A stretch of 64,000 nucleotides of DNA from assembly GCA_949316495.1 (NCBI GenBank), contig OX439001.1, positions 30,529,386-30,593,385 on the forward strand. The letters run 5' to 3'. The position numbers and the translations under genes are program-made. Source of the stretch: Amphiduros pacificus (Eukaryota; Annelida; Polychaeta; Phyllodocida; Hesionidae). Each line of letters opens with the position of its first letter. Within the stretch, counting starts at the first letter, position 1. Shown here piece by piece: positions 11,398 through 22,214 of this stretch. The notes below the pieces were generated by a model. The model was not told the origin of the DNA. It did no database searches and was given only the letters and a program-made list of their open reading frames with translations.

Positions 11398-12618
11398 GTC
11401 ACTCTTACACGCTGGCATGTGTTATTCCAACATTGTGCAACTTGAGCAATATAGGAATCCACCATGTGACAGTTATTTGACATCATTTTGGCCACTCTTA
11501 CACGCTGACATGTGTTATTCCTACATTGTGCAACTTGACCAATGTAGGAATCCACCATGTGACAGTTATTTGACATCATTTTGGCCACTCTTACACACTG
11601 GCATGTGTTATTCCTACATTGTGCAACTTGAGCAATGTAGGAATCCACCATGTGACAGCTATTTGACATCATTTAGGCCAGTCTTACACGCTGGCATGTG
11701 TTATTCCTACATTGTGCAACTTGAGCAATGTAGGAATCCAACATTTGACAGTTATTTGACATCATTTTGGCCACTCTTACACACTGGCATGTGTTATTCT
11801 TACATTGTGCAACTTGAGCAATGTAGGAATCCACCATGTGACAGTTATTTGACATCATTTTGGCCACTCTTACACACTGGCATGTTTTATTCCTGCATTG
11901 TGCAACTTGAGCAATGTAGGAATCCACCATGTGACAGTTATTTGACATCATTTTGGCCACACTCACACACTGGCATGTTTTATTCCTGCATTGTGCAACT
12001 TGAGCAATGTAGGAATCCACCATGTGACAGTTATTTGACATCATTTTGGCCACTCTTACACGCTGGCATGTGTTATTCCTACATTGTGCAACTTGAGCAA
12101 TGTAGGAATCCATCATGTGACAGTTATTTGACATCATTTTGGCCACTCTTACACTCTGGCATGTGCTATTCCTACATTGTGCAACTTGAGCAATGTAGGA
12201 ATCCACCATGTGACAGTTATTTGACATCATTTTGGCCACTCTTACACGCTGGCATGTGTTATTCCTACATTGTGCAACTTGACCAATGTAGGAATCCACC
12301 ATGTGACAGTTATTTGACATCATTTTGGCCACTCTTACACACTGGCATGTGTTATTCCTACATTGTGCAACTTGAGCAATGTAGGAATCCACCATGTGAC
12401 AGTTATTTGACATCATTTTGGCCACTCTTACACACTGGCATGTTTTATTCCTGCATTGTGCAACTTGAGCAATGTAGGAATCCACCATGTGACAGTTATT
12501 TGACATCATTTTGGCCACTCTCACACACTGGCAGGTGTTACTCCTACATTGTGCAACTTGAGCAATGTAGGAATCCACCATGTGACAGTTATTTGACATC
12601 ATTTTGGCCACTCTTACA
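11398..12618. repeat. 93-bp satellite array, 13 copies
   Basis: Thirteen head-to-tail units of 93 bp. Because 93 is a multiple of three, one frame per strand stays open across the array (about 400 codons on plus, about 310 plus 118 on minus), but the translations are repetitive and lack any domain, so I do not call a protein. Each unit contains the hairpin ATTCCTACATTG / CAATGTAGGAAT with an 11-nt loop, sharing its core with the short palindromic repeat at 6314-6412. Variants such as Tyr/Cys and Thr/Ala codons recur in blocks, suggesting expansion by multi-unit duplication. Confidence 0.9.
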
Positions 12619-13070
12619 ATATTCTACTTTATAATTTCAGGACTGCTGTAAATTTGAGTATTTTAAACTTAAAGAATTAATAGAATATTTGCAAATGTGT
12701 CACATGGATTTAAGTTATCAGTAATTGTTTTTCAGAAAATATATTCTGAATTACTTTTGGAATCCGGTAACATTAATTAAAGGGGAAGGAATCCTTCACA
12801 AATTATGGATTAACAATTTAAATTTTGTCAATATCCACCTATTTCATATTAAGAGATTTTGAGATATCACTTTAATAATGTTTGTCAAGGGGATTATAGT
12901 AATACCAGCCAATCAGAAACAACTTTTGAATTAAATGCAAATTATGGCAAACACGAAGTTGATGACAGCCATGACACCTTTATCCCTTATGCTGACCACA
13001 GGAAATTATTTTTCAAGTGCAGACAGTGTTTCTATTGCAGTCATTTTAAGACTTTATTCAAACATAATAA
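12619..13070. other. Spacer between two satellites, nothing recognised
   Basis: AT-rich. A short open frame from 12859 runs into the next satellite and has no recognisable domain. Confidence 0.5.
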
Positions 13071-14340
13071 GGGAGGTACTTGGTACCCTGTAGATGGTTC
13101 CCTAAAAAGGAAAACAACATTGAAATGACCCTCATTTAAAAAAAATAGTTGTGCAAAAAACCACTAAAATTATAAAAATATTTCATTTTTTTCCAACTTT
13201 GACCTCCTAATTCAACCCCTTAAAAAAATTGCTCAATTAGTGAAAAATTCAGGGAGGTACTTGGTACACTATACATGGTTCCCTGAAAAGGAAGACCACA
13301 TTGAAATGACCCTCATATAAAACATTCATTGTGAAAAAAACCCATTAAAATCAGGAGAATTTTTCATTTTTTTCCAAGTTTGACCTCCTAATTCAACCCC
13401 TTAAAAAATTGCTCAATTAGTGAAAAATTCAGGGAGGTACTTGGTACCCTATAGATGGTTCCCTGAAAAGGAAAACAGCATTGAAATGACCCTCATATAA
13501 AAAAATCGTTGTGCAAAAAAACCATTAAAATTATGAGAATTTTTCATTTTTTTCCAAGTTTGACCTCCTAATTCAACCCCTTAAAAAAATTGCTCAATTA
13601 GTGAAAAATTCAGGGAGGTATTTGGTACCCTATAGATGGTTCCCTAAAAAGGAAAACGACATTGAAATGACCCTCATATAAAAAATTGTTGTGCAAAAAA
13701 CCATTAAAATTATGAGAGTTTTCATTTTTTCCAAGTTTGACCTCCTAATTCAACCCCTTAAAAAATTGCTCAATTAGTGAAAAATTCAGGGAGGTACTTG
13801 GTACCCTATAGATGGTTCCCTGAAAAGGAAAACAGCATTGAAATGACCCTCATATAAAAAAATCGTTGTGCAAAAAAACCATTAAAATTATGAGAATTTT
13901 TCATTTTTTTCCAAGTTTGACCTCCTAATTCAACCCCTTAAAAAAATTGCTCAATTAGTGAAAAATTCAGGGAGGTATTTGGTACCCTATAGATGGTTCC
14001 CTAAAAAGGAAAACGACATTGAAATGACCCTCATATAAAAAATTGTTGTGCAAAAAACCATTAAAATTATGAGAGTTTTCATTTTTTCCAAGTTTGACCT
14101 CCTAATTCAACCCCTTAAAAAAATTGCTCAATTAGTGAAAAATTCAGGGAGGTACTTGGTACCCTATAGATGGTTCCCTAAAAAGGAAAACAACATTGAA
14201 ATGACCCTCATGTAAAAAAATCGTTGTGCAAAAAAACAGATTTTTTTCATTTTTTGTAATGCTTGACCTCCTAATTCAACCCCTTAAAAAAATTGCTCAA
14301 TTAGTGAAAAATTCTGGAAGATACTAGGGACCCTATAGAT
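13071..14340. repeat. 180-bp satellite array with a two-unit higher-order repeat
   Basis: Units begin with GGGAGGTACTTGGTACC at 13071, 13251, 13431, 13611, 13789, 13969 and 14147, plus a degenerate one near 14320. Unit length is 178-180 bp. Units 3 and 4 (13431-13788) are repeated almost base for base as units 5 and 6 (13789-14146), while neighbouring units differ more, so a 358-bp dimer was duplicated recently. Non-coding. Confidence 0.9.
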
Positions 14341-15058
14341 GAATCCATATAAAGGTCACCACCGTTGAAACAGCTCTCATAATTATTTTTAATTGCAGAA
14401 TATATAATATATGTTTTTTTTTCAAAGTACAATTTCAACAATTTTTTTTTCACCTTTAAATTAATTTTTTTGCATTGGGAATTTTTTGTGGTAATATATA
14501 TATCTCCTGGTAGTAATCCCTGCAAATTTTAAAAGAATTGAAGCATTGCGTCATATGTTTTTTAATTAAAATGTAACGCAAAGTCAAATTTTCGGGGAAA
14601 AAAATGAAAAATGAACTGTGAACTGTGAAATATCTTCCCGCACGTATGGTCGTGATGCACAGCGACTGAGGCGATCTCCCGTGAGGCAAAGTGACCTGCA
14701 GGCTGTTACCATGTAAACTAAATCTACTCAAAATTCCATGCTCTATCGATAAGAGGACATTTCCAAGCAATATTAGACCTAATTGATAATTTTGTGTAGC
14801 GATGGACGCTGACAATGTTTGGTGTGAGTGTGTAAGGTTCATGACCAAACGGTAGACCTATCAGCTGAAAGCCTTGACCAACAACACAACACTGGTAAAC
14901 GTCACTGGTACATCTACATCTACATGATCTAGACCTATAAGTTTACTCGGCAAAACCTATTGGCATCCCGCCGAGAAATGGTAAGCTGTATTGGTCCTAT
15001 CAGGTATCTCACTGAATATTCTCAGTGGATTTAAAAACATAAAATCTCTTAAAAGACA
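14341..15058. other. Gene-free stretch, nothing recognised
   Basis: AT-rich next to the satellite, then mixed composition. Short open frames only, none with a recognisable motif. Confidence 0.5.
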
Positions 15059-15165
15059 ATTCCTACTTATTTGCGCAAAGTAGGAATTCCAACCGAGCGC
15101 ACTTGCGCTATGTAGGAATTCCTACTTGGCCGCGATTCCTACCGGGCGCAAGACAGTACTACGTT
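15059..15165 (+). repeat. Short palindromic GTAGGAAT repeat, copy 3
   Basis: Same family as 6314-6412 and 10758-10860, in the opposite orientation. The left edge is ATTCCTACTTATTTGCGC and the right edge GCGCAAGACAGTAC, followed by a 190-bp module of the composite family (CCCCGAAAATGACTGCCGTA). Confidence 0.65.
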
Positions 15166-16009
15166 TTGGCCCCGAAAATGACTGCCGTAATTGTGAACTA
15201 TATAAAAAGATATTAATTATAGTTTTGAAGATTTCACATTATAATTATATACAGTAGTTAACACACGTTCACAAGTTTCTTTCCACTCAATAGCCACGCT
15301 GTCTTCTGAGCATGCGCAGTGGCCGCATGTGACGTCAGACCGATGGGAGCAATACGCTCACCCAGCTTCCCCGACTCGGTATGTTTTGTTATTGCCTTTC
15401 CAAACTCGTACGTCATACACCGTCGGCCACTAGGTGTCGCCACACGTTCCGGTGAGTCAAATATTAACAGTACTGAGGAGCACTCACTGATTTCCCATTT
15501 ATTTCGACTAGAATCCACAAAATTGAACAAACTTTTTTTTTATACATATTAAAAGTCCACGAGGAATCTAAATATGTTGGTTATGTATTTCCCTGTATAA
15601 TATTTATTATCGTAAATGATCGTTAATAGGGACGGAGCTGTCAGGTGTCATACCTGAGAGCCTCGGAGCAACAATTTTAGATGACACAAAGGCTACAAAA
15701 AAATTCCCCTTCAAAGCTTGAGCTGGGAAACAATGACAAAAAAGGTCTTTGATCATAAAATTCAAATGATTTTGGATGACAATGGTGTGAAAGCGTATGG
15801 TTGTCTGACAGAAGTGACATGAACAACTCATCACCTTGGCTTGGTGTGACTGCCTCACTACGCATCAAAGACACTTAAGTTTTGTTTATCTCGACGTCAT
15901 TTCTTCCAAAAGTTGTCTATTATCTTCGTATTATCTCACTGATTTCAAAACTGTTTTCGGTTTTCTGATAAATGGTGTAGTTTTTAAGATATCTTCAAAA
16001 TAGTGATTT
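15166..16009. other. Gene-free stretch with one dispersed repeat
   Basis: Positions 15548-15635 are a direct copy of 9256-9340. Around 15630-15880 there are short open frames on both strands without recognisable domains. The rest shows nothing I can name. Confidence 0.5.
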
Positions 16010-16110
16010 CTTGTTATCAGCTGTCAGTTACAGACCCACACCAAATTCGTAGCGCCACCTATGTGCGAATGATAATTGGGGATTTTCGGGAAGGTGAATA
16101 CTTATAGGAG
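16010..16110 (-). repeat. Dispersed repeat, inverted copy of 8555-8660
   Basis: Reverse complement of 8555-8660, including the TAGCGCCACCTATGTGCGA block. The two copies enclose 7.3 kb that holds both satellites and several short repeats. Confidence 0.65.
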
Positions 16111-16199
16111 GGGGCAATCATACGGGCACTTTCACACATACGGGGCTTTCACACCCTAGCAACCCCAATTGCCGTTGAAAACAAATCCCTGTCAGCCAT

Positions 16200-17180
16200 T
16201 GAAATAGTACAGTTTAATTGAACCCCGATCTCAAGATTTCATCTTTAAAGTCATTATCATTTCTATATATTCTACGTGTGCAAATAACAATTCAATTGTA
16301 CATGTTCTGATATGCATATCGCTTGAATAGAAGCCCAATATGAAGATTTTATCTTTGTTTTCTATATATAGACATCAAGTTATTCTTTATTTTCTACGTT
16401 TACAAAAAATAATTCAATTCTATATATTCTGATATGCATATCACTTAAATAAAAGCCCAATATGAAGATTTCACCTATGTTTTCTGTACAAAATTTCAGT
16501 AAAGGATGTCACATAGTAAAATTTCACTGATGCCAATTATCCGAATTCACAGTATTGCATTTCATAATCCTTATGATGTAAGGTCAAACCTGTGATCAAA
16601 GGGCATTTATAGTCATTGTTTCCACAGCTTTGAGTCATGTCTTCCCTTTTTGACAGAAATGCTTTCACACACATAAGATTTTTTTTTTATAAGTAAGACA
16701 TTTTTTTTATAAGTAAGATATTTTTCACAAAAGTAAGATATTTTCACATCAGTATGATATTTTTCACATAAGTATGATATTTTTCACATCCGCACAATAT
16801 TTTTCACATACATTTCGTATATGATTCTCGGCTAACAATACATCGTGAGAACTGGCCGTGAGAACAAGGGGAAGACAGTTACATATGTACTCTGTAGATT
16901 TTACTTAGGCCCCGAAAATGACTGCCGTAATTGTGAACGATACAAGATGTCAATGATGGTTCTAAAGATTTCATATTAATATCTCGGCCAATAATACACT
17001 TACAGAAATGATTTATACATGTGTGAAATCGTGAGAACGAGGGGAAGACTGTTATATGTGTATTCTGTAGATTTTACTTCGTTTTGGCCACGAAATTGAC
17101 TGCCGTATACGTAATTGCGAATAATATAAGATGTCATAAAGATTTCATATGCTGGTGTATGTGTGCACTGATTTGTTTTC
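16200..17180 (+). repeat. Most complete copy of the composite tandem-module family
   Basis: Four modules follow each other: (1) two to three units of about 125 bp with AGAAGCCCAATATGAAGATT (16200-16500); (2) a single-copy stretch with AATTATCCGAATTCACAGT, TGATCAAAGG and GAAATGCTTTCACACA (16530-16672); (3) units of about 20 bp like AAGTATGATATTTTTCACAT (16673-16815); (4) about two units of about 190 bp in reverse (16830-17180). The same modules, never all together, occur at 1-796, 9390-10745, 18905-19430 and 49270-50020. Elements with tandem cores between fixed arms are known in bivalves (pearl-type, Helentron-related); membership is inference. Confidence 0.6.
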
Positions 17181-17460
17181 AACGTATCCAACGTAGTCAC
17201 CGTGTTGTCAACCGGAAGTGACGTCAGCTCGCCCTCTCCTATATCATCTTGTTGTGTGTTTACGAGTACAATCCTATGATTGCGCGAATCCTATGGTCGT
17301 CAGCCCCAGTATCATATTTATTTGTGAGGGGACATTGGGATATTCTACACAATCAAGACTCAATACTCAAATAATGTATTAGTTAAGGAATACGTGTATC
17401 GTAATACAATAAACAAACACAAACCGGCGTCACTTCTCTCGCTGTCAGCCATTTTCGCTC

Positions 17461-17526
17461 TAGACTGGTGCCGCCCCCTGTGTATCCACACTCGATGTTC
17501 TTGACACTCGATGGGAGACCAGTCTA
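17461..17526. mobile_element. Micro-MITE, 66 bp
   Basis: TAGACTGGT/ACCAGTCTA ends as at 8813-8866. The flanking 9-mers TTTTCGCTC and TTTTCGTTT match at 7 of 9 positions, so the target duplication looks aged. Confidence 0.7.
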
Positions 17527-17706
17527 TTTTCGTTTGTTTAAATTTTGAGGGGCCATTAATTAATTCGGGCAAAGAAGTTGATTCAGGTTCTTTGATTCGG
17601 GTCATGTCTTGAAATAAGTTATTCAGCGTGCAAGCATGCACAGAACATGCTCGAATATGATTGGTCCGAATGGCGTATCCGGTCTCTGATATAGCTATAA
17701 AACATC

Positions 17707-17766
17707 TAGACTGGTGCCGCCCTCTGTGTATCCGATGTTCTTGACACTCGGCGGGGGACCAGTCTA
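17707..17766. mobile_element. Micro-MITE, 60 bp, with perfect 9-bp target duplication
   Basis: Same family as 8813-8866. The identical 9-mer TAAAACATC lies on both sides (17698-17706 and 17767-17775). The copy is 180 bp from the one at 17461. Confidence 0.8.
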
Positions 17767-17775
17767 TAAAACATC

Positions 17776-18313
17776 CAATCAGAATGCTTCTAACAAAATC
17801 CACTGAATGCCTCTCATTGGCTGCTTTTAATCACGTGGTACAAAATGGCTTTGTCGACACGTTTTGCAGACAGGAATTTAGCAGAAAACAAGTGTTGATT
17901 TTAAAAAATCAAGCTCGCGTAAGTTTGCAAAATCAGCTTAAACATATCAAAACCTCGAGCATTCAGACCTAAAGTCAAAACAAACGCGAGCGAAAATGAT
18001 GTCATACTTCAAATAAGGAAATCCTCGTGCATAAATTACTCCTCGGTTGAAAACAAATAATTCTCAGCAAAATCTCGAAGCTAAACGAGATTTCAGCTCT
18101 TCCAACAAATCCAAATCACTTTTCAATCGACCATGTTATCAATGCTCCACTGCCATCTATTGGTGAATACATGAACTACTGAGGCAAAACATGGCTGCCA
18201 TGGACCGATAATCGGGGTATGCTCCATAGACTTACAGCTTAATCAGTCAAAACCTCGAACATCTAGCCCTAAAGGCAAAACAAACGCGAGCGAAAAAGCA
18301 ATAAACTCAAACT
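17776..18313. other. Gene-free stretch with a short direct repeat
   Basis: The block AAAACCTCGAGCATTCAGAC ... CAAACGCGAGCGAAAA near 17948-17996 recurs near 18248-18300. No gene is recognised. Confidence 0.5.
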
Positions 18314-18362
18314 TCTCCAGATCACCTATCTGGATTTTGTCGATTGGTGATTGGTGATTGGA
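18314..18362 (-). repeat. Isolated terminal repeat of the 459-bp MULE-like MITE
   Basis: CTCCAGATCACCTATCTGG to GGAGAACACTA matches the right terminal repeat of the MITE at 20854-21312 with a short internal duplication. No MITE body adjoins it, so it is a truncated copy. Confidence 0.6.
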
Positions 18363-18904
18363 GAACACTACTCGAGTAGTACCTAGTCGTGTATTATCTC
18401 GTCGAAGTCACATTTACCTTGAAATTATAAGCTTCCCACAATGTCCAAATTTTGCTGCCTTTTACCTGCTATCTGGGGGATCTCAACCCAAAGGCACACT
18501 AATACTCTTCAACACTCACAAATATTTATTATGACAAAATAGATATTATCCCAGCTAATAATTTAAAGTTTTTTTTCTACCTTGTGAACACGCTGTGAGC
18601 ACATTGTGGACATGTTGTGTTTTGGTGCTGCTGTTGTATGGACGCAGATCTGTGAACATCAAGGTGCTGAGCATTTACCTGGATTTTTGACCAATTAACA
18701 ACTGATAAAGATAAACAGGAAATGATGAGTCTATGGACGCAATCACCACACGTTCAATACCTTTCCCTAATGCACTACATGAATCTGATGATCGGCATGG
18801 CCTGATGTGAAAGTGGGATATACAGCTTGAAACTCTTACGTCACATATGAACTGCGCATGCCCAGCCATATTGAAGTCACATCGCACATGGTGAAAACTG
18901 CAAA
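18363..18904. other. Gene-free stretch, nothing recognised
   Basis: Mixed composition, only short open frames, no repeat shared with other parts that I can see. Confidence 0.45.
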
Positions 18905-19430
18905 TTTGAAGATATGCATGATTTACTGATGTGCATATCGCTCAAATAGAAGCCCAATATGAAGATTTCACATATGGTTTCTGTATAAAGTTATTATTCT
19001 TTATATTTTCTACATTTGCAAAAAACAACTCAATTCTACATGTTCTGATGTGCATATCGCTCAAGTAGAAGCCCAATATGAAGATTTCACATATGTTTTC
19101 TGTATTAAGTCATTAAATTTCTACGTTTGAAAAAAAAATCCTTGGAAAGGGCTAGTTATTTAGGGAGTGGATTACATGACTGATCAAAGGGTATTTTGAC
19201 ATTGGTGTGAAAAACGCCAAAATGCCAATTATCAGCATTCGCAGTTTTGGTCTTCAAAATCCTTGTGTTCAAAGTCAAACCTGTGATCAAAGAGCATTCA
19301 GTCATTGTTTCCATAGTTTTGAGTCATGTATTCCCTTTTTGAGAGAAATGCTTTCACACGCATAAGATATTTTTCACACAAGTAAGATATTTTTCACACA
19401 AGTCAGATATTTTTCACTTTATTCACTATA
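18905..19430 (+). repeat. Composite family, partial copy
   Basis: Two units of about 125 bp (AGAAGCCCAATATGAAGATT, 18950-19130), then the single-copy module (AATTATCAGCATTCGCAGTT, TGTGATCAAAGAGCATTCAG, GAGAAATGCTTTCACACG), then three units of the 20-bp ATATTTTTCACACAAGTAAG-type repeat. The 190-bp module is absent. Confidence 0.6.
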
Positions 19431-20384
19431 TTAAGTATACATCACTGATCATAATTAGTTGTTACAATACTTGGACTCATATTACATAAAATAACACAGG
19501 CTCTTATTATTTTATCAATATTAACAAGTTCATTCTCACTTATTTCAACATTCATACTTTTTACAAGATTGATTGACAAGGGACCTTTCAAAATAGTGTA
19601 ATTGGGTTTGCCTACAAATATAGAAGAATGAATTAACAGAATGTTGTACAAATATACAAAACACATATAACAAATATACGAAACACATGTCAAGTATAAA
19701 AAAACCTAAATGTACCAGTCAGAAAACGTTCACTGCAGACATATGCATTCCTTGGATTTGGTGGAACTGATAAGGGCATTCTATGTATTTTAAAATATAG
19801 ATATTATTGGGAAAAAAAGTGTGCAAAAAGATGCATTTTTGGTGAAGATATGCCATAAAATATAAATCTTTTGTACAGAGATTGGTTTCACCTCCAAGGT
19901 TTCACCATGGCGGCCATGTCTGATCATTATGACACCTGGCGGCCATCAGCGGAACTAATGGTGGGCGATAATATAAGTAAGCCTAGTGTGCTGTCAGTTT
20001 GACACGTTTTGCAGCATGATAAATCATTAAATGCTTCTGTCATGTGTTGTTTAGCTACATGAGTTTATTTTGTTATTAGTTTTAAGAAGTGTCAGTTTGA
20101 TTTATAGCTAAAACGATGGCAAATGCAGGGTAGCATCGATGACGATCTTTGTTACATACAACTGCCTTCGACTGGGAAGGAATGGTGTTCCTCACTGTTG
20201 ACAGTGTTGTAGCAATTCTCCCTATCAGCTCACAATGAAAACTTCCCTTAAATTTAGCCTCCGTGCTCTCTTGTGTTGGAGAGTTGAAATGAACGACTTC
20301 CTGTCCTAGTTAAGTGTATTGTGGGATATGTTGTGTTTAATGGCGGGACACACATGGTGACAATTGGAATGAAGCCAAAGAACC
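19431..20384. other. Gene-free stretch, nothing recognised
   Basis: No open frame with a recognisable motif and no repeat shared with the rest of the window, apart from the MITE that begins at 20385. Confidence 0.45.
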
Positions 20385-20814
20385 TAGTGTTCTCCAATCA
20401 CCCATCGACAAAGCCCAGATAGGTGATCTGGAGAGGTCTGAGATTTTTGCTTTTTAGTCATAATCTCGTTCAGATGTGATTTTTTAAATACCCAACTGTT
20501 TAAGTGATGATTCATATTTTATGTATGATTATGTCTAAAATCTCACAAAAAAGCTTGATTATTTTTTGGATAACATTAAATAAAGAAAATATAAATACTT
20601 GATAATAATCGCCAGCTGCAAAAATTGAATCAAACCCGTTTTAACGGCAGTTGAAACGGGTTCAATTTTGACGTTTAAACGGGTTTACCAAAGTTTTTGC
20701 AGCTGGCGAGTTTTTACTTCACTAGAGCTCAATCAACTCCACCAAACTTTTCTTTGGTTGCAGTTGGTAGAGACCATGGACGTTCGACAAACCCCTCCAG
20801 ATCACCTATCTGGG
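20385..20814. mobile_element. MULE-like MITE, copy 1, right terminal repeat cut short
   Basis: Starts TAGTGTTCTCCAATCACCC and is nearly identical through its body to the copy at 20854-21312, including an internal hairpin (CGCCAGCTGCAAAAA / TTTTTGCAGCTGGCG, about 20610-20707). It stops inside its right terminal repeat at CACCTATCTGGG, where a micro-MITE begins. Non-coding. Confidence 0.75.
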
Positions 20815-20853
20815 TAGACTGGTCCCCCGCCGAGTGTCAAGAACATCGGACAG
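20815..20853. mobile_element. Micro-MITE remnant between two MITE copies
   Basis: TAGACTGGTCCCCCGCCGAG and the following bases to ATCGGA match the reverse complement of the copy at 17707-17766. The other half is lost or strongly altered. The last nine bases here (ATCGGACAG, 20845-20853) are the left target duplication of the next MITE. Confidence 0.65.
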
Positions 20854-21312
20854 TAGTGTTCTCCAATCACCCATCGGCAAAGCCCAGATAGGTGATCTGG
20901 AGAGGTCTGAGATTTTTGCTTTTTGGTCATAATCTCGTTCAGATGTGATTTTTTAAATACCTAACTGTTTAAGTAATAATTCATATTTTATGTATGATTA
21001 TGTCTAAAATCTCACAAAAAAGCTTAATTATATTTTGGATAACATTAAATAAAGAAAATATAAATACTTGATAATAATCGCCAGCTGCAAAAATTGAATC
21101 AAACCCGTTTTAACGGCAGTTTAAACGGGTTCAATTTTGACGTTTAAACGGGTTTACCAAAGTTTTTGCAGCTGGCGAGTATTTACTTCACTAGAGCTCA
21201 ATCAACTCCACCAAACTTTTCTTTGGTTGGAGTTGGTAGAGACCATGGACGTTCGACAAACCCCTCCAGATCACCTATCTGGGCTTTGCCGATGGGTGAT
21301 TGGAGAACACTA
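20854..21312. mobile_element. MULE-like MITE, copy 2, complete, 459 bp
   Basis: Terminal inverted repeats of at least 49 bp, identical by eye, start TAGTGTTCTCCAATCACCC. The 9-mer ATCGGACAG lies on both sides (20845-20853 and 21313-21321). Long TIRs and a 9-bp duplication are features of Mutator-like elements. An internal hairpin (about 21080-21180) is built from AAACGGGTTT and GCAGCTGGCG words. There is no open frame of note, so it is non-autonomous. Confidence 0.85.
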
Positions 21313-21321
21313 ATCGGACAG

Positions 21322-21811
21322 GCACTGGGTAATATGACCTTCACATTGACCCAGTTTCCCGACGGGCCTCAGCCAATCAGATCGCAGTATTGGTTTGTTT
21401 ACATAAATTGAGCCATGTGGCAAGAGACTTCTATTGCATTTAATTATCATCATTAAAACAAGTGATCACTACATGACAGAGGATTTATTGAGGATGGAAA
21501 ATGAGGATAATGATACACATTTTGCAAGTTACAAAGATCATCAAATTAATTGTCTGAGTGTATCTGCACAAGGTGATGTTTTTGTAGTTTTGTCAACAGG
21601 CTATTTATAAAACTCATCATTCAATCCTGAGAGCAATATAAATATTATTGCTCTCAGTTCAATCTCTTTCTTTCCTGGAACATTACAAGATAGAAAAAAT
21701 ATTTTTCTCTGTGATTAAAAGGTGCAGGATGGGAGTACATGCTATTGTGGCAAATCCTCTCAATGCTATTATTAATGAACAAAAAGTGAACTTTTGTGAT
21801 AAATGTGTGTT
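21322..21811. other. Flank of the LTR element, nothing recognised
   Basis: AT-rich with short open frames only. It does not resemble the sequence next to the other LTR. Confidence 0.45.
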
Positions 21812-21922
21812 CGCCATTATGTTCGTTCCGTTTCCCGGACTTCCTTCCGGGTTTTGTATCGTGCAGAATAAACTCCTCAAAGTGTTACACTCACCAAATG
21901 GACGTTTGTTGATATTATGGCG
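21812..21922 (+). repeat. 5' LTR, 111 bp
   Basis: Begins CGCCATTATG and ends ATATTATGGCG, so the termini are near-inverted copies of each other rather than the usual TG...CA. It contains AATAAA (around 21869), a possible polyadenylation signal. It is unusually short for this class. Confidence 0.85.
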
Positions 21923-22214
21923 TGGTGGCAGCTGTTAGGATCCATGCCTACTTGTTCCTGAACACTCCAGGGATATTCCAGACCAGTGGATAAGCAAACC
22001 CAGTAACCTGGTGAACTTTAATAGCACTTTGACTGTATGGTAATTTCCATTCACTGCATGTCCCCCGGTTGCATGAAAACACAAATCACCCAGATTGGTT
22101 TGTTGACAAATGTCCCAAAAGTTCATGTGTGACTTTGAGTACCATATCAGTGTATTCCAAGCATCATAAGAACATTTTTGTCTTTGAGTACTATACCTGA
22201 GTATTCCAGGCATC

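Noticed and set aside
11398-12618. CRISPR-like array
   Set aside because: Units are contiguous satellite copies with no unique spacers, in a eukaryotic genome.
11417-12634. 405-codon open frame (and opposite-strand frames) as a repeat protein
   Set aside because: The openness follows from a 93-bp unit length; translation has no domain and both strands are open.
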